A stretch of 64,000 bases of DNA from assembly GCF_040054535.1 (NCBI RefSeq), contig NC_090785.1:8312501-8376500 (forward strand), read 5' to 3'. This stretch comes from Antennarius striatus (lineage: Eukaryota > Chordata > Actinopteri > Lophiiformes > Antennariidae). The number at the start of each line of letters is the position of its first letter. Positions within the stretch are counted from its first letter, which is position 1. The notes beneath the pieces are model-generated. The model was not told the origin of the DNA. It saw nothing but the letters and a program-made list of their open reading frames with translations, and made no database searches. Shown piece after piece: positions 10,408 through 23,900 of this stretch. The translations under genes were made by a program, and so were the position numbers.

Positions 10408-13400
10408 ATGGGGGTTGAACCAGGTCCAGTTCAGATTGTCACAGTGTGTAAGGAGGACCACTCCTTTTCTTTGGACACAGAGGCATTGGCTCGGGTTCTG
10501 TTGGCTCCCGCGGTCAGAGACAAAAATGTGGTGGTGCTGTCGGTGGCTGGAGCCTTCAGAAAAGGAAAGAGCTTCCTACTTGACTTTATGCTTCGTTACA
10601 TGTACAGAAAGGTGAGTTACAGTATAATGTCATTGAATGTTCTCCATATTATTCTGCAGCATTTAATGGGGCTTCTTTGTTTATGAAATATTGTCACGGT
10701 GGTCACAGGGAGTCCTTCTGTCTCGTACCAGAAGTTGTGATGGTCCAGAAAACCGCTGATGATCTGTAGATGGAAGGAAAGCTTTTTAGATTCATTCCAA
10801 ACCAATGTCCCTCCCAGCTCTAACATGTGAACTAACAAGTTTACTGAACAGAAGTTACGAAGAGTTAGTCATTACCTTTATGAAGCAGTGGCATCTATGC
10901 ATACACCCAATGGTTTTAAAAATGTATCATTCATTTTAAGGGAAAACCTTTTCTCTATTTTTTAATTTTTGTTTTACTTTTTTTTTTTTTGGTTATGAGT
11001 TTTTCTAACAGATTTCACACTTAAAATATAGATATATGAATCCACTGCATGTCTTTTATGTGTTATGAGGACAACTTCTGCTACTTTAATGATTATGTAA
11101 GTGGGGCGCTGCATTCTGTAGTATTTTCTGAAATTGTGCAGTAAAAATAAAATCCCATGCCATTGCCGCACTAGCCATGACTGTGAAACATGACCTGGAT
11201 TGTGCCATTGATATGTTGAAGGCAGGTCTGTGCTTTATGAGATACCACAGCCTGGTGGACCAGTGGCAACCACAATAGGCCTGTTTTTGTTGATTAATAA
11301 ATTACAAAATATTAATATACATCATGTGAAGGTTTATAAACACAGTGTTGCATTTTGAAACTCCTCAAAGATGCCATAAATTAACCAAATAGTTTGCCTT
11401 ACATTTTCTGGGCTCACTGAATAATCTATAATTGTATTAACACCATCACCCTTACTGTAGCACAACCACCAGGTCAAACAAGATGTTAGAGAGAGAAATG
11501 TTTCTGTCCTGACTGAAGTTGACCATACATAATTTACACTTGCTCCTCCTGTTGTCTTCAGGACGATTGTGTTTTCTTTGTGTAGTGCCAAATCACAACA
11601 AAAGTTATCTCAAATCACTTTCCAAAAAATATAGTTGTAAACTGTCATTTTTATTCTGTAGAGACTCACAATGCCCGTACCGGCGCTGGCCTAAAACTGA
11701 TAATGTAACTTGTATTTCCACAGGGTGAGGAAGACTGGCTGGGGCGTGATGATGAGCCGCTGTCTGGATTTTCTTGGAGGGGGGGTTCAGAACCAGAAAC
11801 AACCGGCATCCAGCTGTGGAGTGAAGTTTTTCCTGTTGTAAAGAGTGATGGAACAGAGGTACTTGCACAATTTATTAATGAAGAGTTATCATTGCTCCAT
11901 GAACTGCTCCCAGCTAGTTCATAAGAATTTTTGCTGTGTCAGAAAATTAGTTATCTGTAGTGAGAGTATCTGGAAGGAGCCAGCAATCAGACAGCAAGAC
12001 AATGCAGACAGCAATCAACAGACAAATGACAAAAACAAATTTCTTTGCTAAACAAATATCTACCAGCCCGAAGGTGCTTTCAAAACAAATTGTAAACTGG
12101 TTGACTTGTAAACAGTCCAGTCCACAGGTGCTGGCGTGTTACTAAGCACAGTTTAAGCTGTCAGGTTGCGGCTTTATGACTAAACAGTGTTAGCACATAA
12201 AAAAGGTTTTTATACATACATTGTTGTCTCCCCATAAGTCGCCATAAGTCTTGTGCAACTTTATACAAGAACGGAAATATAATACTGTCCGTGTTGCTTT
12301 GGTTATTTGAATGCTATGCTCAATGTTTTTAAACTGTTAATTTCCTTTTCTTTGAAGAAGTCTTGTCATGCAATGTGTTCATGTCAGGTCCTTGTAATGT
12401 CTCCCGGCTCCTGTAGGTGGCGGTGGTGCTAATGGACACTCAGGGAGCCTTTGATGCCCAGTCCACCGTGAAGGACTGTGCCACCATCTTTGCCCTCAGT
12501 ACAATGACCAGCTCAATACAGGTGACCAAGCTCATCTTATTACCACTTAATACAACCTGTCGTTATCCTTATAATTCATGCTTACGCCATATTTCTTTTT
12601 CAGATCTACAACCTGTCTCAGAACATACAAGAAGACGATCTGCAGCAACTGCAGGTCTATTTACATTTTTATGATAAGAGTTAATCTGATAACAGTTGGT
12701 ATGTGGATAAGAAACGCCTGCTCTGGTACGGTTTCTGAAATGAGTTTCAGAATTTCCACTAAAGACAAAATGATTTAGCTTTAACTCATTCCTAAGGCCA
12801 GTGGTTCCCAAAGTGGGAGGCGTGCCCCCTGGGGTAATTGTGGGAAGGGGGCAGGGTGTGCAGGAGGAATGATTGAATCAAAAATTAGCATAGCTAGCAT
12901 AACTTGAACAAGTTTCTGGCAGGGGGAAATCAGAGGATGATGCTCTGCCCAGTGTCTCTCCAAGGCAATTATCTTCCACAACAGAGAAGATATGATAAAG
13001 CATATTTAGCCTTCCGTTTCACCTGAATAATAGTGGGTAACCAGGGCAGACTGCAGTGTGTGGTCTGTCTTAAAGTGCTAGCTTGTGGCAGCTTGAAGCT
13101 GAACAAGCTAAGACACCACTTGCAGACATAACGTCTAGAGCACAAAGACAACCCATTTGAGTTTTTCAGGAAAAGTTCGTGATGCTCAACAGGCTGTCTT
13201 TCCTTAAATTTGCATTGGTGTCAGCAAATTCTCAACTCGCTTCATATAAAGTTGCCTACCAGGTGGTGCAGTGTAAAATGCCACACGTTTTGTGGAGGAA
13301 TGAATACTCTCTTGCGTGCATGCCTCAGTGACATGTTTCAGAAACTCAGTGAAGTGTATTTGCAGTTGCAAGACACCTCCCACATCTGGCAGATAAAATC

Positions 13401-16400
13401 ACATCATTGGAAAAGTGGAGATGTTGCTGAAGTGAGTGAAAGATCGAAATCTGGACTCATTTGAAAACCTTAGAAATTATTTCTTCAAGACAAAAAAGCT
13501 GCAGGACACAGAGAACCCATGCATGGAAGCGCGTGTCTCTGCCCTTCAGAATAATTTCCAGAGAAAGTGACTGGATCCGTGACCCCTTCAGTACACCTGC
13601 CCACCTCTGATTCAACATGAGACTACAGTTTGAGTAAAAACACTGACTACATTTTGGATTGGAGTGAAGAAAATGTTATACCAAAGAGGGGCCCAGCAGA
13701 GAAAGTTTGGGAACCACTGCCTAAATCTTAAGTCTTAAAACAACCATTTATTAAATACCTTTTCTGCCCCTGTTAGAAACATTTTTTTTACTGGTAATTT
13801 ATTAATTTATGTCATGGCTGCCTCCTCCTCACAGCTGTTCACAGAGTACGGTCGTCTTGCCATGGATGAGATCTTTCTGAAGCCCTTTCAGGTAAGAGAA
13901 ATCCCTTATGTATCGTTACTGATCTCAGACATGACATTAGAGCCTTGCTGTTTGTTTTTAATATTTTAATTTTTTCTGTAATACATTTTATGTTCTTTCA
14001 CAGTCTTTAATGTTCCTGATCAGAGACTGGAGCTTTCCTTACGAGTATAGCTACGGCTTCAAAGGAGGGAATGAATTCCTGGATAAACGGTTGCAGGTAC
14101 CAGTCATCAACCAGCGAGCTTAATAAAAACACTTCACTAATCTTAGGTACAGAGTTGGTGATTTTAACTTACAATTGCATTGGTTTTTAAAGGTTAAGGA
14201 GGCCCAACATGAGGAGTTGCAGACAGTGAGAGAGCACATCCATTCATGTTTCACTGAAATTTCCTGCTTCTTGTTACCTCACCCTGGGCTGAAGGTCGCT
14301 ACCAGCCCTTCATTTGAGGGACAGCTGATAGGTAGGATCCTCCATTTTCCGTGTACTTCTCATTTTAAAGTTGAAATTTTACAGAATATCAATGCAAAGA
14401 GTACAGGGTTAAGTTGTTGGATGTATTTATATGCTTTAGATGTGGCACCCCCTTTCAAAGAGCAGCTGAGAAACCTGATTCCTAAACTGCTGCACCCGGA
14501 TCGCCTGGCTGAGAAAGAAATTAATGGAAACAAAGTGACTTGCCGGGGCATGCTCGAGTTTTTCAAGGTACTATATTTTCCGTCTGAGTTGTCTTGGTAA
14601 ATTCAAACTAGTGTTTCCTCTCTAATATTTTCGTTATTGTCTGTCCAGGCTTACATCAAGATTTATCAGGGAGAAGACCTGCCACAGCCAAAGACGATGC
14701 TCATGGTACTGCGGAATTAAGATTTAGCAAACTGCTGCTATTTCCTGTTGTCTTTCTAAAAAATGTCTATCCTTCTTACCAGGCTACAGCAGAGGCCAAT
14801 AACCTGGCTGCCGTGGCAACAGCCAAAGATCAATATAACAAGAACATGGAGAAGGTGGGTGCATTTTCATGTTAAAATGAAAAAAAAACCAACTTAAAGG
14901 GAACTGATGAGCCTGACTGCAGTCATGTTTTTTCTCATTACGTTTTGTTTCTTTTCTAAGGTGTGTGGAGGAGACTTGCCTTACGTGGCTCCTGACTCTC
15001 TGGTGGAAAAACACAATTTTTACTTACAAGAGGCTCTTCGCACCTTCTCCTCAACCAAGAAGATGGGAGGACAAGAGTTTTGTGACCGTTACCAAGCACA
15101 GCTAGAGGCAGAGCTGGAGGAGACATGGCAGTCACTCAGCAAGCACAATGAGGTGAAGACCTTTCAGTCTACCTGATGTAACTTTATTTATTATCTATTT
15201 CAATGTTTTTCTAAAAAAACAAAAAAATGAACCACATCTTATCAAAAATACCTAACATTCTCTAATATTCAAAACAAATATTTAAAAAATTTTAATACAA
15301 CATTTTTGCATCCACTGCTGTTTTCAATTCAATGTTTTGAATTGTCCAATTTTTTCTTTGCTGTTCAAGTCAAAAAATCTCTTCAGCGCCTTCCGGACGC
15401 CTGCGGTGCTGTTTGTCCTGGTGTGCCTCCTCTATGTGTTGTCAGGAGTGTTTCTCTTCGTGGGCCTGGCGACCTTTGCCTTGGTTTGTGACTGTACTCT
15501 GGGTGCGGTCATGATGGCCATGCTGACATGGACGTTCATCCGCTACTCTGGTCGGTACCAGACTGTCGGAGGAGCCATTGACCAGGCTGCAGGTGTCGTC
15601 CTGGAGCAGGTGAGAATAACAGGGCTGGTGGCAGTGAAGTGTTGTGTACTGATGTCTGCTCTTTTTCAGAGATTTTAATTCATAATGTGATGCTGGCAAC
15701 CATTGTTTTAAATACGCATACCCACAAGAGTTTGCGATGGATACAACTGGGAAGTACAGAAGTGTACTCCAGCAGTTCTAGGGATGGAAAAATAAGTTTG
15801 AAGCAAACATTGAACTCACCTGGCAAAAATGTGTAATAAAAACAACAGGAAGAGTTCCGTTTCAAAAATATCAAGTTTATATCATGGTCTGCACAAGCAG
15901 ACTTCACTCTGACAGGGATGTACTGGGGAGGAACTAGTTGCAGCAATAAGATGAAAGGTTGAATTTTCTGTTGTTGTTTTTTGAACAGCCAGACTTGAAA
16001 GTGCAGGTTAAGCATGAGAATAGTTCCTCATTTAAACAATCTCTTGTGGAAGACATGCAAAATTATTTTAAAAAATAATCAAATCTTGCCATTTTTTTCT
16101 CCTCCATCAGGCTGGTTCTTGCATGAAAAAGGAATGTCAGATTTTCTGTTTGATTATGACAGACATTGGCCCACAGCTGCGTTAGTGCCACCACCAGAGA
16201 GGTGTAGTTTCTGTACTATGTTGGACCTTCTGGGAAGCAGGCTCACCTTCTCACTGATGACGCTTGATAATGCTCACCAGGCCTTTTCCCTTTCTGAAAA
16301 CAACTTGGCAGTTTCCTTTTGAAACTCCACAAGTTGGGTATGACCGAAACCAAACATAAAAGCCATAGATCTTTTCATTTGTGTCTCAGTAATACAGTAC

Positions 16401-16855
16401 AGTGACATGAATAAAGTAACTCTTTTTTTTGTCTCACTGACAAACAATTACAACCCCTTTGTATAACGTAAATCATGTAATTGTTTTCTGAAAAATTATT
16501 TACTTTTGTCAGATAAAACATTTGAAATCAGCTGCATCTAATATCAAGCAGAAATAGAAACAAAACCAAAAACTAGAGACTAAAGGCTAACAGCCCTCAG
16601 GGGTCACATAGAGTTCACTCAACTTTGCTATGCGTACTCACATGAAACCAGAAGTGGAATGAATTTCGTGAACCCAGCTCTGTCTGACATGAATGTGGAG
16701 GAAGTGGTTTGAAGTTTCACTAAATTATCTACGGCCTGTGAGAAATTCTGTGTGCAGCAGAACAACCTCTTCCTTTTTTTCTCTTTCTTTAGGCCACTGT
16801 GGTTATGAACAAGTCAAGAGGAGCAAGCACTGTTGACCTTAAAAAATCCACTTAG
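10408..16855 (+). CDS. atl3: Atlastin-3, ER membrane-fusion GTPase
   Basis: A dynamin-like GTPase that fuses ER tubules. Coding exons: 10408-10611, 11724-11858, 12417-12521, 12604-12654, 13835-13891, 14004-14096, 14193-14331, 14440-14567, 14649-14705, 14783-14854, 14961-15152, 15370-15609 and 16793-16855. Phases agree and give 511 residues (human ATL3 is about 541). Motifs: P-loop GAFRKGKS (residues ~48-55), switch ETTGIQ, DTQG (~120), and the guanine-specifying RD in LIRDWSFP (~191-192). The three-helix middle domain includes [16 protein letters not shown] and TKKMGG. A paired membrane hairpin lies at ~425-475, followed by IRYSGRY and a short amphipathic tail. The acceptor at 10389 precedes the exon holding ATG 10408; an upstream noncoding exon is inferred near 8664. 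The 3' UTR probably runs to AATAAA at 18729-18734. Exon pattern and sequence favour ATL3 over ATL1/2. Confidence 0.95.
12799..13719 (+). mobile_element. Degenerate hAT transposon inside an atl3 intron
   Basis: Perfect 14-base terminal inverted repeats bound it: CAGTGGTTCCCAAA at 12799 and its complement ending at 13719. The flanks CCTAAGGC (12791-12798) and CCTAAATC (13720-13727) look like a decayed 8-base target duplication, as hAT elements make. A reading-frame remnant at 13210-13464 resembles the C-terminal part of ZBED/hAT transposases (a [17 protein letters not shown] stretch), from memory of the family. It is short, lacks the catalytic core and is plainly inactive. Confidence 0.8.
16111..16415 (+). 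other. atl3: Candidate alternative terminal exon of atl3
   Basis: A strong acceptor (long pyrimidine run, then CATCAG) ends at 16110. In the phase left by the exon ending at 15609, the sequence reads 24 residues, [20 protein letters not shown] then PQLR, and stops at TAG 16183-16185. An AATAAA signal lies at 16410-16415. This would replace the 20-residue tail from exon 16793-16855. Alternative C-terminal tails are known for atlastins (ATL2). It could instead be chance; transcript data would settle it. Confidence 0.4.
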
Positions 16856-19590
16856 AGGTCCTGAAATGCGGTGATCTTGATGCAGTGTAACCAGCGCACA
16901 ACACAAGCACACATTCAGAACTAAAGCCTTATAAGGCCACCCATTGGAAGTAACATGAAGCCAAATTACATTGGCACAAGTTAAACATATGATACCAACA
17001 CACCAGCAACTGTATTAAGTCCATTACTCCGCCTGTCCAAGCTTATATGATGGTGTCTGGACTCATCGAAGCGGGAAGAAAGAGCTCAAACCTTACCGAT
17101 ATTACTCGTCTTTAACAGACACTCCAGTTACTTCTGTTCAAGTTTACATTTGGTCTTAATTGACAAGTCTATGGTTTACCTTTAAACTTACACAACATGC
17201 ATCTTATTTGGTTGTGTATTTGTGAGACCGAAGTAGTCAGGGTGATTTTCAAACATTTACCTTTAAAAACGCTAGCTTTAATGCTCATGCTTAAATGCAC
17301 ATTCTTTGTTACTGCATTTACTCTGTTACTTATTGCCTTAAAGACGTTACATTCTGTTTGTTTTTTCTTCTTTATGCATCATAAATTAGAATTTCTAGGC
17401 AGGTTAACTGTTACTTCATGGTAGTGGGAAGACAAGTTACAATTTCTATATAGTGTAGTTGGTTCTGAATGCTGCTTGGAATGGGAAATTTGTTTGATCT
17501 CATTTGTTCTAAGTGCTTCGTCTTTATTCCATGATGGAAATGTGTTTAACTATGTAGGTTTTGACACCTTATATTAAACTACCAGTGAAATATACTCTGC
17601 AAAATTGTACAATTCCAAAGATAAGACACTATTGTAATACTCAGTGATGTTGAACTCCCAGCATAATAAAACTAGTGACCAGTCAGCCAAAGAATTAGCT
17701 TTAAATATTACTGTTGTTCTGCCTTGTATTCTTATCTCTACTTACCTCAGAAAATATAAGATTAAAAACCTAGTGCAGTGTAAACAAGAGTACATTATTA
17801 CTGGAAATGTCTCAAAAAGCCATTGACCACAATTCATAACAATGGTAAACACACTTGGAACAAATTATAAGCATTGTGTTAGAATTGCCAAACAAGCACA
17901 ACTAATAAGCACTAAAAACCCACAAAATAAATGGCTGAGCCATTTGTTTTTCTCTTTTAAGTAACATCACTCAAACAGATCCTGAATGGATTCAGCGGCT
18001 GTCAGAGTGCCTCTGTATGTTGATGCAGCTTCAGGGACCATTTGTAGCGTATGTTCTGAGCTCCACGTCACTGTGATGCAGTTTATAGTTGAAATTTACA
18101 ATATGGCTGCTCTGAAATAGTTCATTTCACTTACTACAGCATTGCTCGTATTCCGTAAGAATTCAGAAATATGACTTCAAAAATTGATTTCATATAAAAT
18201 TTCCTCAGTCCACCTCAGAAGGATTCACGCAGTGGATTTAAGGACCCTACTATTCCTAAAATCTCTAATATGATGATGAAATTCAGATTCTTTCATGGAG
18301 CATTGGATAGTGAGGTGGAGTTTTTGCTTTCTTCAGACAGGAAGATATAATGCTACAACATTGTATTATAGAGCAAAAGTTGACTCCTCACATGTTGGGA
18401 TTTATAATAAACACAAAAACACATGAAGATGTAGGTATGAGACATAGGAAGACCGAGTCAAAAAAGAAAGAGTATTAGAGACTCTCCTAATTGATGATTT
18501 TCAACTTTTTTTTTTTTGCACATTCCATGTTTGTACCATTCCACCAGAGGAGGGCACTTTGGGATGTACAAATACTTACTCTTGCACTATCCTTCCTCTT
18601 CAGTGCTTTTTGCACATAGCTCAGTCCAAAAGTGGAATAAATGCATGCAATACTGTATTAGCAGCAAATGTAATCATCTGCAGAGCAATTGTGGCCTTGC
18701 CTTGAGAAATGCTGTTTTGTAGAGAACAAATAAAAGTTTGAAGCTGTTGGTTTCTTTCCAATCTGTTTTTTTCGATGGGTTCATGAACAATGAAGTAAAA
18801 ATGTTGTTTTTGTTTGATTCAATTATCCTAGTTATAATTTATAAAAACATTCATATGCAGTATCAACAGTAGGTCTAATGTAGAGTAGGAAGAGTGAAAT
18901 GTTATATACTAAACTATGAATTATTCTATCATTGCACTCAAGCCATAGCATGCTATGATGTCACCATGGTAACGTTCCTTTATTTGGATGTGCCTCAAAC
19001 AAAGTTATACGTAATTCCATGGCCCTGATTGGATCATATGTTTATCATCAGTACTTGATACTATTAGAAAAATATGATATTCCATAATGGCTGGTATAGA
19101 TCTTTTTAATATGTTTTACCTTTCACAGACACATGCATTCAGTTTGGGATCTGCATTTTCCCAGCTACATAGTGTTTACCCATCCCTGTTTCCCCAAATA
19201 CACATTGTCCTCACAATATATAATTTATTGACAAGAATAGATGTAGAATAGTGGGGTTCACATGAGTTTTCTGTACCTGAATATTTTTAATTTTGCTATC
19301 AAATTGTGTGGGCACAAATTCCCCATCTTACATTATTGAATAATCTAAAACACTCAACCTGAATATTCATCTTCCTCAGATCAGCTTCAACACTGGACAA
19401 AATCTAGTTTTTAAATATGTCCCACACCAGTTGTTGACAGAACTAATATGTCAAGAGTGAAAATAAACACTGTTTCAGTATGTGTTTTTTATACAGCGTA
19501 ATAAATTTATTTACAGTTATGTTTTGTGCTTAATAATATCCAACATGTCAGCTGGGAGAATATGGTTACAGCATCATTTCATTCAGTGCA
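16856..19590. other. atl3 3' UTR and AT-rich spacer before cfl1
   Basis: The presumed atl3 3' UTR runs to the AATAAA at 18729-18734, about 1.9 kb. The next ~850 bases are AT-rich. No gene, tRNA or clear repeat was found. Confidence 0.5.
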
Positions 19591-19599
19591 GAATGTGTT

Positions 19600-19970
19600 T
19601 TCAGCTCCCTGCTTGTCGACTCGTCCTCCTTCCTACTAGGCAGTAGGAAGTCTGCCGCTGCTCCTCATCCTCACACAGCCTCTCTGTCTCTCTCTCCCAT
19701 CCACCAGATGCCATGCACAAAAATCCGCTACAGCAAATTTCGTGTCCCTTGTTTCCATATATGGTGATGAGCGTCGGGGCCCGACCCTCGTGCTGTGAGC
19801 GAGGCGCGTGCACCGGCGGCCGCGGCTCACCGTTCGCTTCCATATTTGGAAGTGAGTCCAACAAAAACCGCTCGGAGGGGAGGGGAGAGTTTGAAAGGGA
19901 GGAGTGAGGGGGAAGGAGAAAGGAAGAATTTCTCTCTGTGTCCGACTGGCTGCTGAGTGTCGACCAATGC
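19600..19970 (+). promoter_or_regulatory. cfl1: CpG-rich block with two SRF CArG boxes upstream of cfl1
   Basis: Two perfect CC(A/T)6GG elements occur 85 bases apart: CCATATATGG at 19755-19764 and CCATATTTGG at 19840-19849, inside a GC-rich island. The cfl1 start codon lies ~800 bases downstream. Cofilin genes belong to the SRF/MRTF-responsive actin programme, so an SRF enhancer or upstream promoter is a sensible reading. Two overlapping minus-strand open frames (125 and 126 codons) here look like GC-island chance frames. Confidence 0.5.
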
Positions 19971-20629
19971 AGCGGCAAATAGAATCATCCATCACGCGAT
20001 AATTAATTGCACACATTTTTAAACTGTCAGTGAGATTACAGTGCAGGTTTTATAGGACTCTTCACAGTTTGATAGCATGTTATAATAATAATAATAAAGT
20101 AAGTGTCACCATATTTAATTGTAATCTGTCTAATTCCAAATATGAATCAAGAATCAATGGTGCACACGCAAGTTTCCTGATCATTCTTGAGAATAAAGAA
20201 TATAAGGTGATATCACAGGAAAAGGACAATAGACATAATGAGAATTTTTTAAAAATATAATAACGGAGTGTTGTTTTCCACATAATCATGCCAAATAGTA
20301 TCCCCTTTTAATGACACTTGAAATGTGGAACTTTTGTTTTTATGGTGTTGTGTTGCCTATTCAGTGTGTGAGACACTGCACTAAAATTATCAAATAATTC
20401 TACATCCCTCTTTTTTCAACCACATGCGACAAATATTTAGGTCAATATTACCACTAAAGAGAAGTCGTGGTTGACCACCGTGCACGCCCGCTCGTGCACG
20501 TCTGTAAGGTCGGTGCCGCGCTTTGAAGCGCATCCACGTCGCGCATCCAGTCTGGGAGCGAGCTCTACAATTCATCATCATTGTCCATTCAGTTTCTAAC
20601 CAGACGCTGACCTACTCAGAACTGCTGCA

Positions 20630-20897
20630 ATGGTAAGTCTACTAGCCTTCACGCTGTACACTGTAGCTAGTTTGACAGTAATAGAAACTTCACGTATAGA
20701 TTAAGGAATGTTCGTGGTGAATTTGTGTTAATTTTTTAGCTCATTGATTATGTTTTGGCATCAGACCTAGTAAACCGCTCTTGTGCCGCAGTAGCCGCTG
20801 CTAGCGCTAATGCTAGGCAGCAAACAGCTTTGCTATCCGAAAGGTTAGGCAGCCATTTGTGCTTTTAGATTTCAATTAAATTACACTTGAATTTAAC

Positions 20898-20932
<35 letters not shown>

Positions 20933-23900
20933 GATTGTTGTAATAGACATGGGAAAAAAAATATCTAACATTCCGTAACAACTAGCGCAATATCACCCAC
21001 GTCCCTAGTTTCACCGAGCAACAAGAGTTTGTACTGTATAAGCATTCACACCGTTATTATGACCCGGTTACGTCCGGGTGATAATGCAGCGGGTTTCCGT
21101 TATTTTGCTCTTTCTACTCGGTGCCTCTACACAATAGCGGCGTAGCGTCGGCTGGCAGGTGCAGCGTCGCCTCGGGCTAGCACTTATCATGCTAACGGTA
21201 TTGTTAGCTGGGCTAGCTTAGGTTAGCAACGGCAGAAAATGACAGCCGTTCTGGAGCTAACTGTGATTTTGTCGCTCTTTGTCTGTAACGGTTCACGGCT
21301 TCGTCGCTACTAGCATTGCGGACGCAGGCTGTGTACGTGCTGTAAAACAAATCGCTCTCAATTCATTGTCATACTAGATGGTTAATTTGTGTGTTTCTGG
21401 ACGAGTTAACCTCTGCCACAAAATGAATGAATTGACAAACGAACGGAGCGTTTAGAATTTCCTTATATAGCAAGCTAGCGCTCACATGTGCGTATGCTGC
21501 ATTCACGGCCCCACCCTGAATTTGGTGCAAAGACCATTTTAGTTGGTGTGGAATTATTACGATTCCACAATTCTATTTGTTGTTCTGTAATTTGACATGC
21601 CCTCACGTTGACCCGAACCAGTGATAATGTAGCAGACATTTGTCGGAATTGTCACCGTTATGTAATGCAGTTTGGTGGCTGGATCCGCTAACGGGAGCTA
21701 ACGGGCCGCTGTCTGTGCGTCTTAATCGTACGGATTTGCGCGTCTTCCTTCTTTTTTGCTGTCATTTACATCCGTTCAGATTCACCCTGAGCTCGTTACA
21801 TTTGGGAGTTAGCAGATGGATTCCTTTTAAGTATTACTGCATTGTCATCAGCACTGTAAAAAGACAACGGATAGAAAACAATGCCTTAAAAATCATACTA
21901 GTACCTCATAGCTGTAATCTATTATTGTAATCTATTATTATGTATTACAATTTAGTGTTAACGTCCGTCTTATTTATTGATGACTGCAGGATTTCTAGCC
22001 TGACATCAACTAAATCTGCCTGTGGCACACCATTACTATGGCCTTTTTAAAGAATAAGTAATGGCACTTGCAGGCGAAATTTGTCTTTTATTTTGTTATC
22101 ACCAATTGTTTTAGAAATTTAAAAAATTGGGCTGTAAATTAAATTAGTGTTGAGTCACTTGTACCTTGTCTCCTGTAAAACGGTATCAGTGATTGAGATT
22201 AGATAAAAGTAAAAGCAAAAAGATCACCATGGTGGCATTAAAGTCCCACAGCAACTGGAAAACAGGAACCGGGTTAAAGTGAGTGGAAACATGAAGGTTT
22301 TTTTTTACTTTAATAGGTCTAATCTTTTTTTTGTGTATGGAACAATGAAACATACTGAACATGTAGTCATAGTGATTTCTTAGGGATAATCAGTGAGACA
22401 TGCAGTGACACAGATGGGTGCAGTCATAATGTAAATATATAAAAACTGGTTTGGCTGAAATATTTTTGAAACAGATTTTGAGGTTATTTGAAGGAACATG
22501 AAAACCTATCAAGTACAGTTTTTTTAATTGAAAATTGAAGTTAAGGAAGTGGGCAAATTTGTTTGCTGGTTAATTATTACTCTGAAATTCACTGTTATCT
22601 CATTCAGGTCTTTTACGCCTTGAGCAAACACATAGTGCTGCCTGTGCTGTGAGGTTCCTTTTGTTTCCCGTCTTCCCGGTCCCATTATTTCCTTTTCATT
22701 GTCCCCCCCCCCATTGATGTGTTACTGGGGCTGGTAGATAGCAGTTTTCTTCCATCTTCTCCTGAGGCAGCATTTTCCTGTGAAGGGTGCCTTAAGCAGA
22801 GTCAGAAGACCTGATTCAGTGGGTTTGAGGAGCAGCTGTGACTGCGATGTGACTTGAATCCTACAGAAGCCTCATTGTCTTTGAATGAACCCTGCACTGA
22901 AACACTGAATTCATGGCCGCACCCTCACCCACACGGTCATCTTTATGGTAGAGTCACATGGTTATTCTTGCATTTGCGGAAATAAGTTCTTCCATTGTAT
23001 GTGACATTGTGACAGAAACATAGACACACCTGCTCTCTGTACAGATGATTATTCATGTTCAGGCTGGACTTTGGACACACAGTTCTTTATTTGTCCTAAA
23101 GTATTCCAGTTTGAGCTTATGCATGATAAAATGATTGAAAGTAAAAAAACATTGTATAGACTGAACTTTTCATGTTGCACTGATGTATACCAAATATATT
23201 ACATAGAGTGTTATTCTTAGATTTAAGTACTCAACTTGAGTCTTCCACCACCACCCTGAGCAGGGCTAACAGCTTGTATTTCAATCTCTTATCAGTCTGC
23301 CTCGTAAGGAGCATTCCTGCTTTGTGTGTGTGTGCGTGTGCACAGGGGTGTATGTGCTTGCGCTTGTGTGTGTGTGATAATCATAATGCCACCCTTTCAG
23401 GCTTTTTTTCACACTCTGTTGTATTTGCCTTGCTAAAGTCAACACTTATGACCTGGTGAAACTGACGTTAGCTGATGGATCATTCAGACACAACTTTTGC
23501 TAAAGGAGCGTTGCAGCTGACAAATTACTTTTTGCTATTGTTCAGTATGTCAGTTATTTTCTGAGGGCGGTCATTTGTTTAATATCACATCACAACTTTC
23601 CAGAGTCCTTATTTTCAAAGCAGCAAATATTTATTTTTGATAACCTTGTGAATCCAGTGAGTTTATAGTGTATCTACAGACACTTCAAGTGACTTGGCCC
23701 TTAAGCGTTATAAATGTGAACGTAAACGTCTTGGTGTCTTCATTAAAACTTTTTGTTTTCTGTTATAATGTGTCAACTGTTATCCTTTTTATTCATGTGG
23801 TAGCTGCATTAATGACTTGACTTTCATTATGGGTTGAATTGTTTACTGATGGAAACTTGGTATCAGTTTAGGTTAGCTAATCCTGCTCTAAATAAAAATT

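Noticed and set aside
19601-20016. Two overlapping minus-strand open frames of 125 and 126 codons
   Set aside because: They overlap in different frames inside a CpG-rich regulatory block, have no recognised domain, and are best explained by few stop codons in GC-rich DNA.
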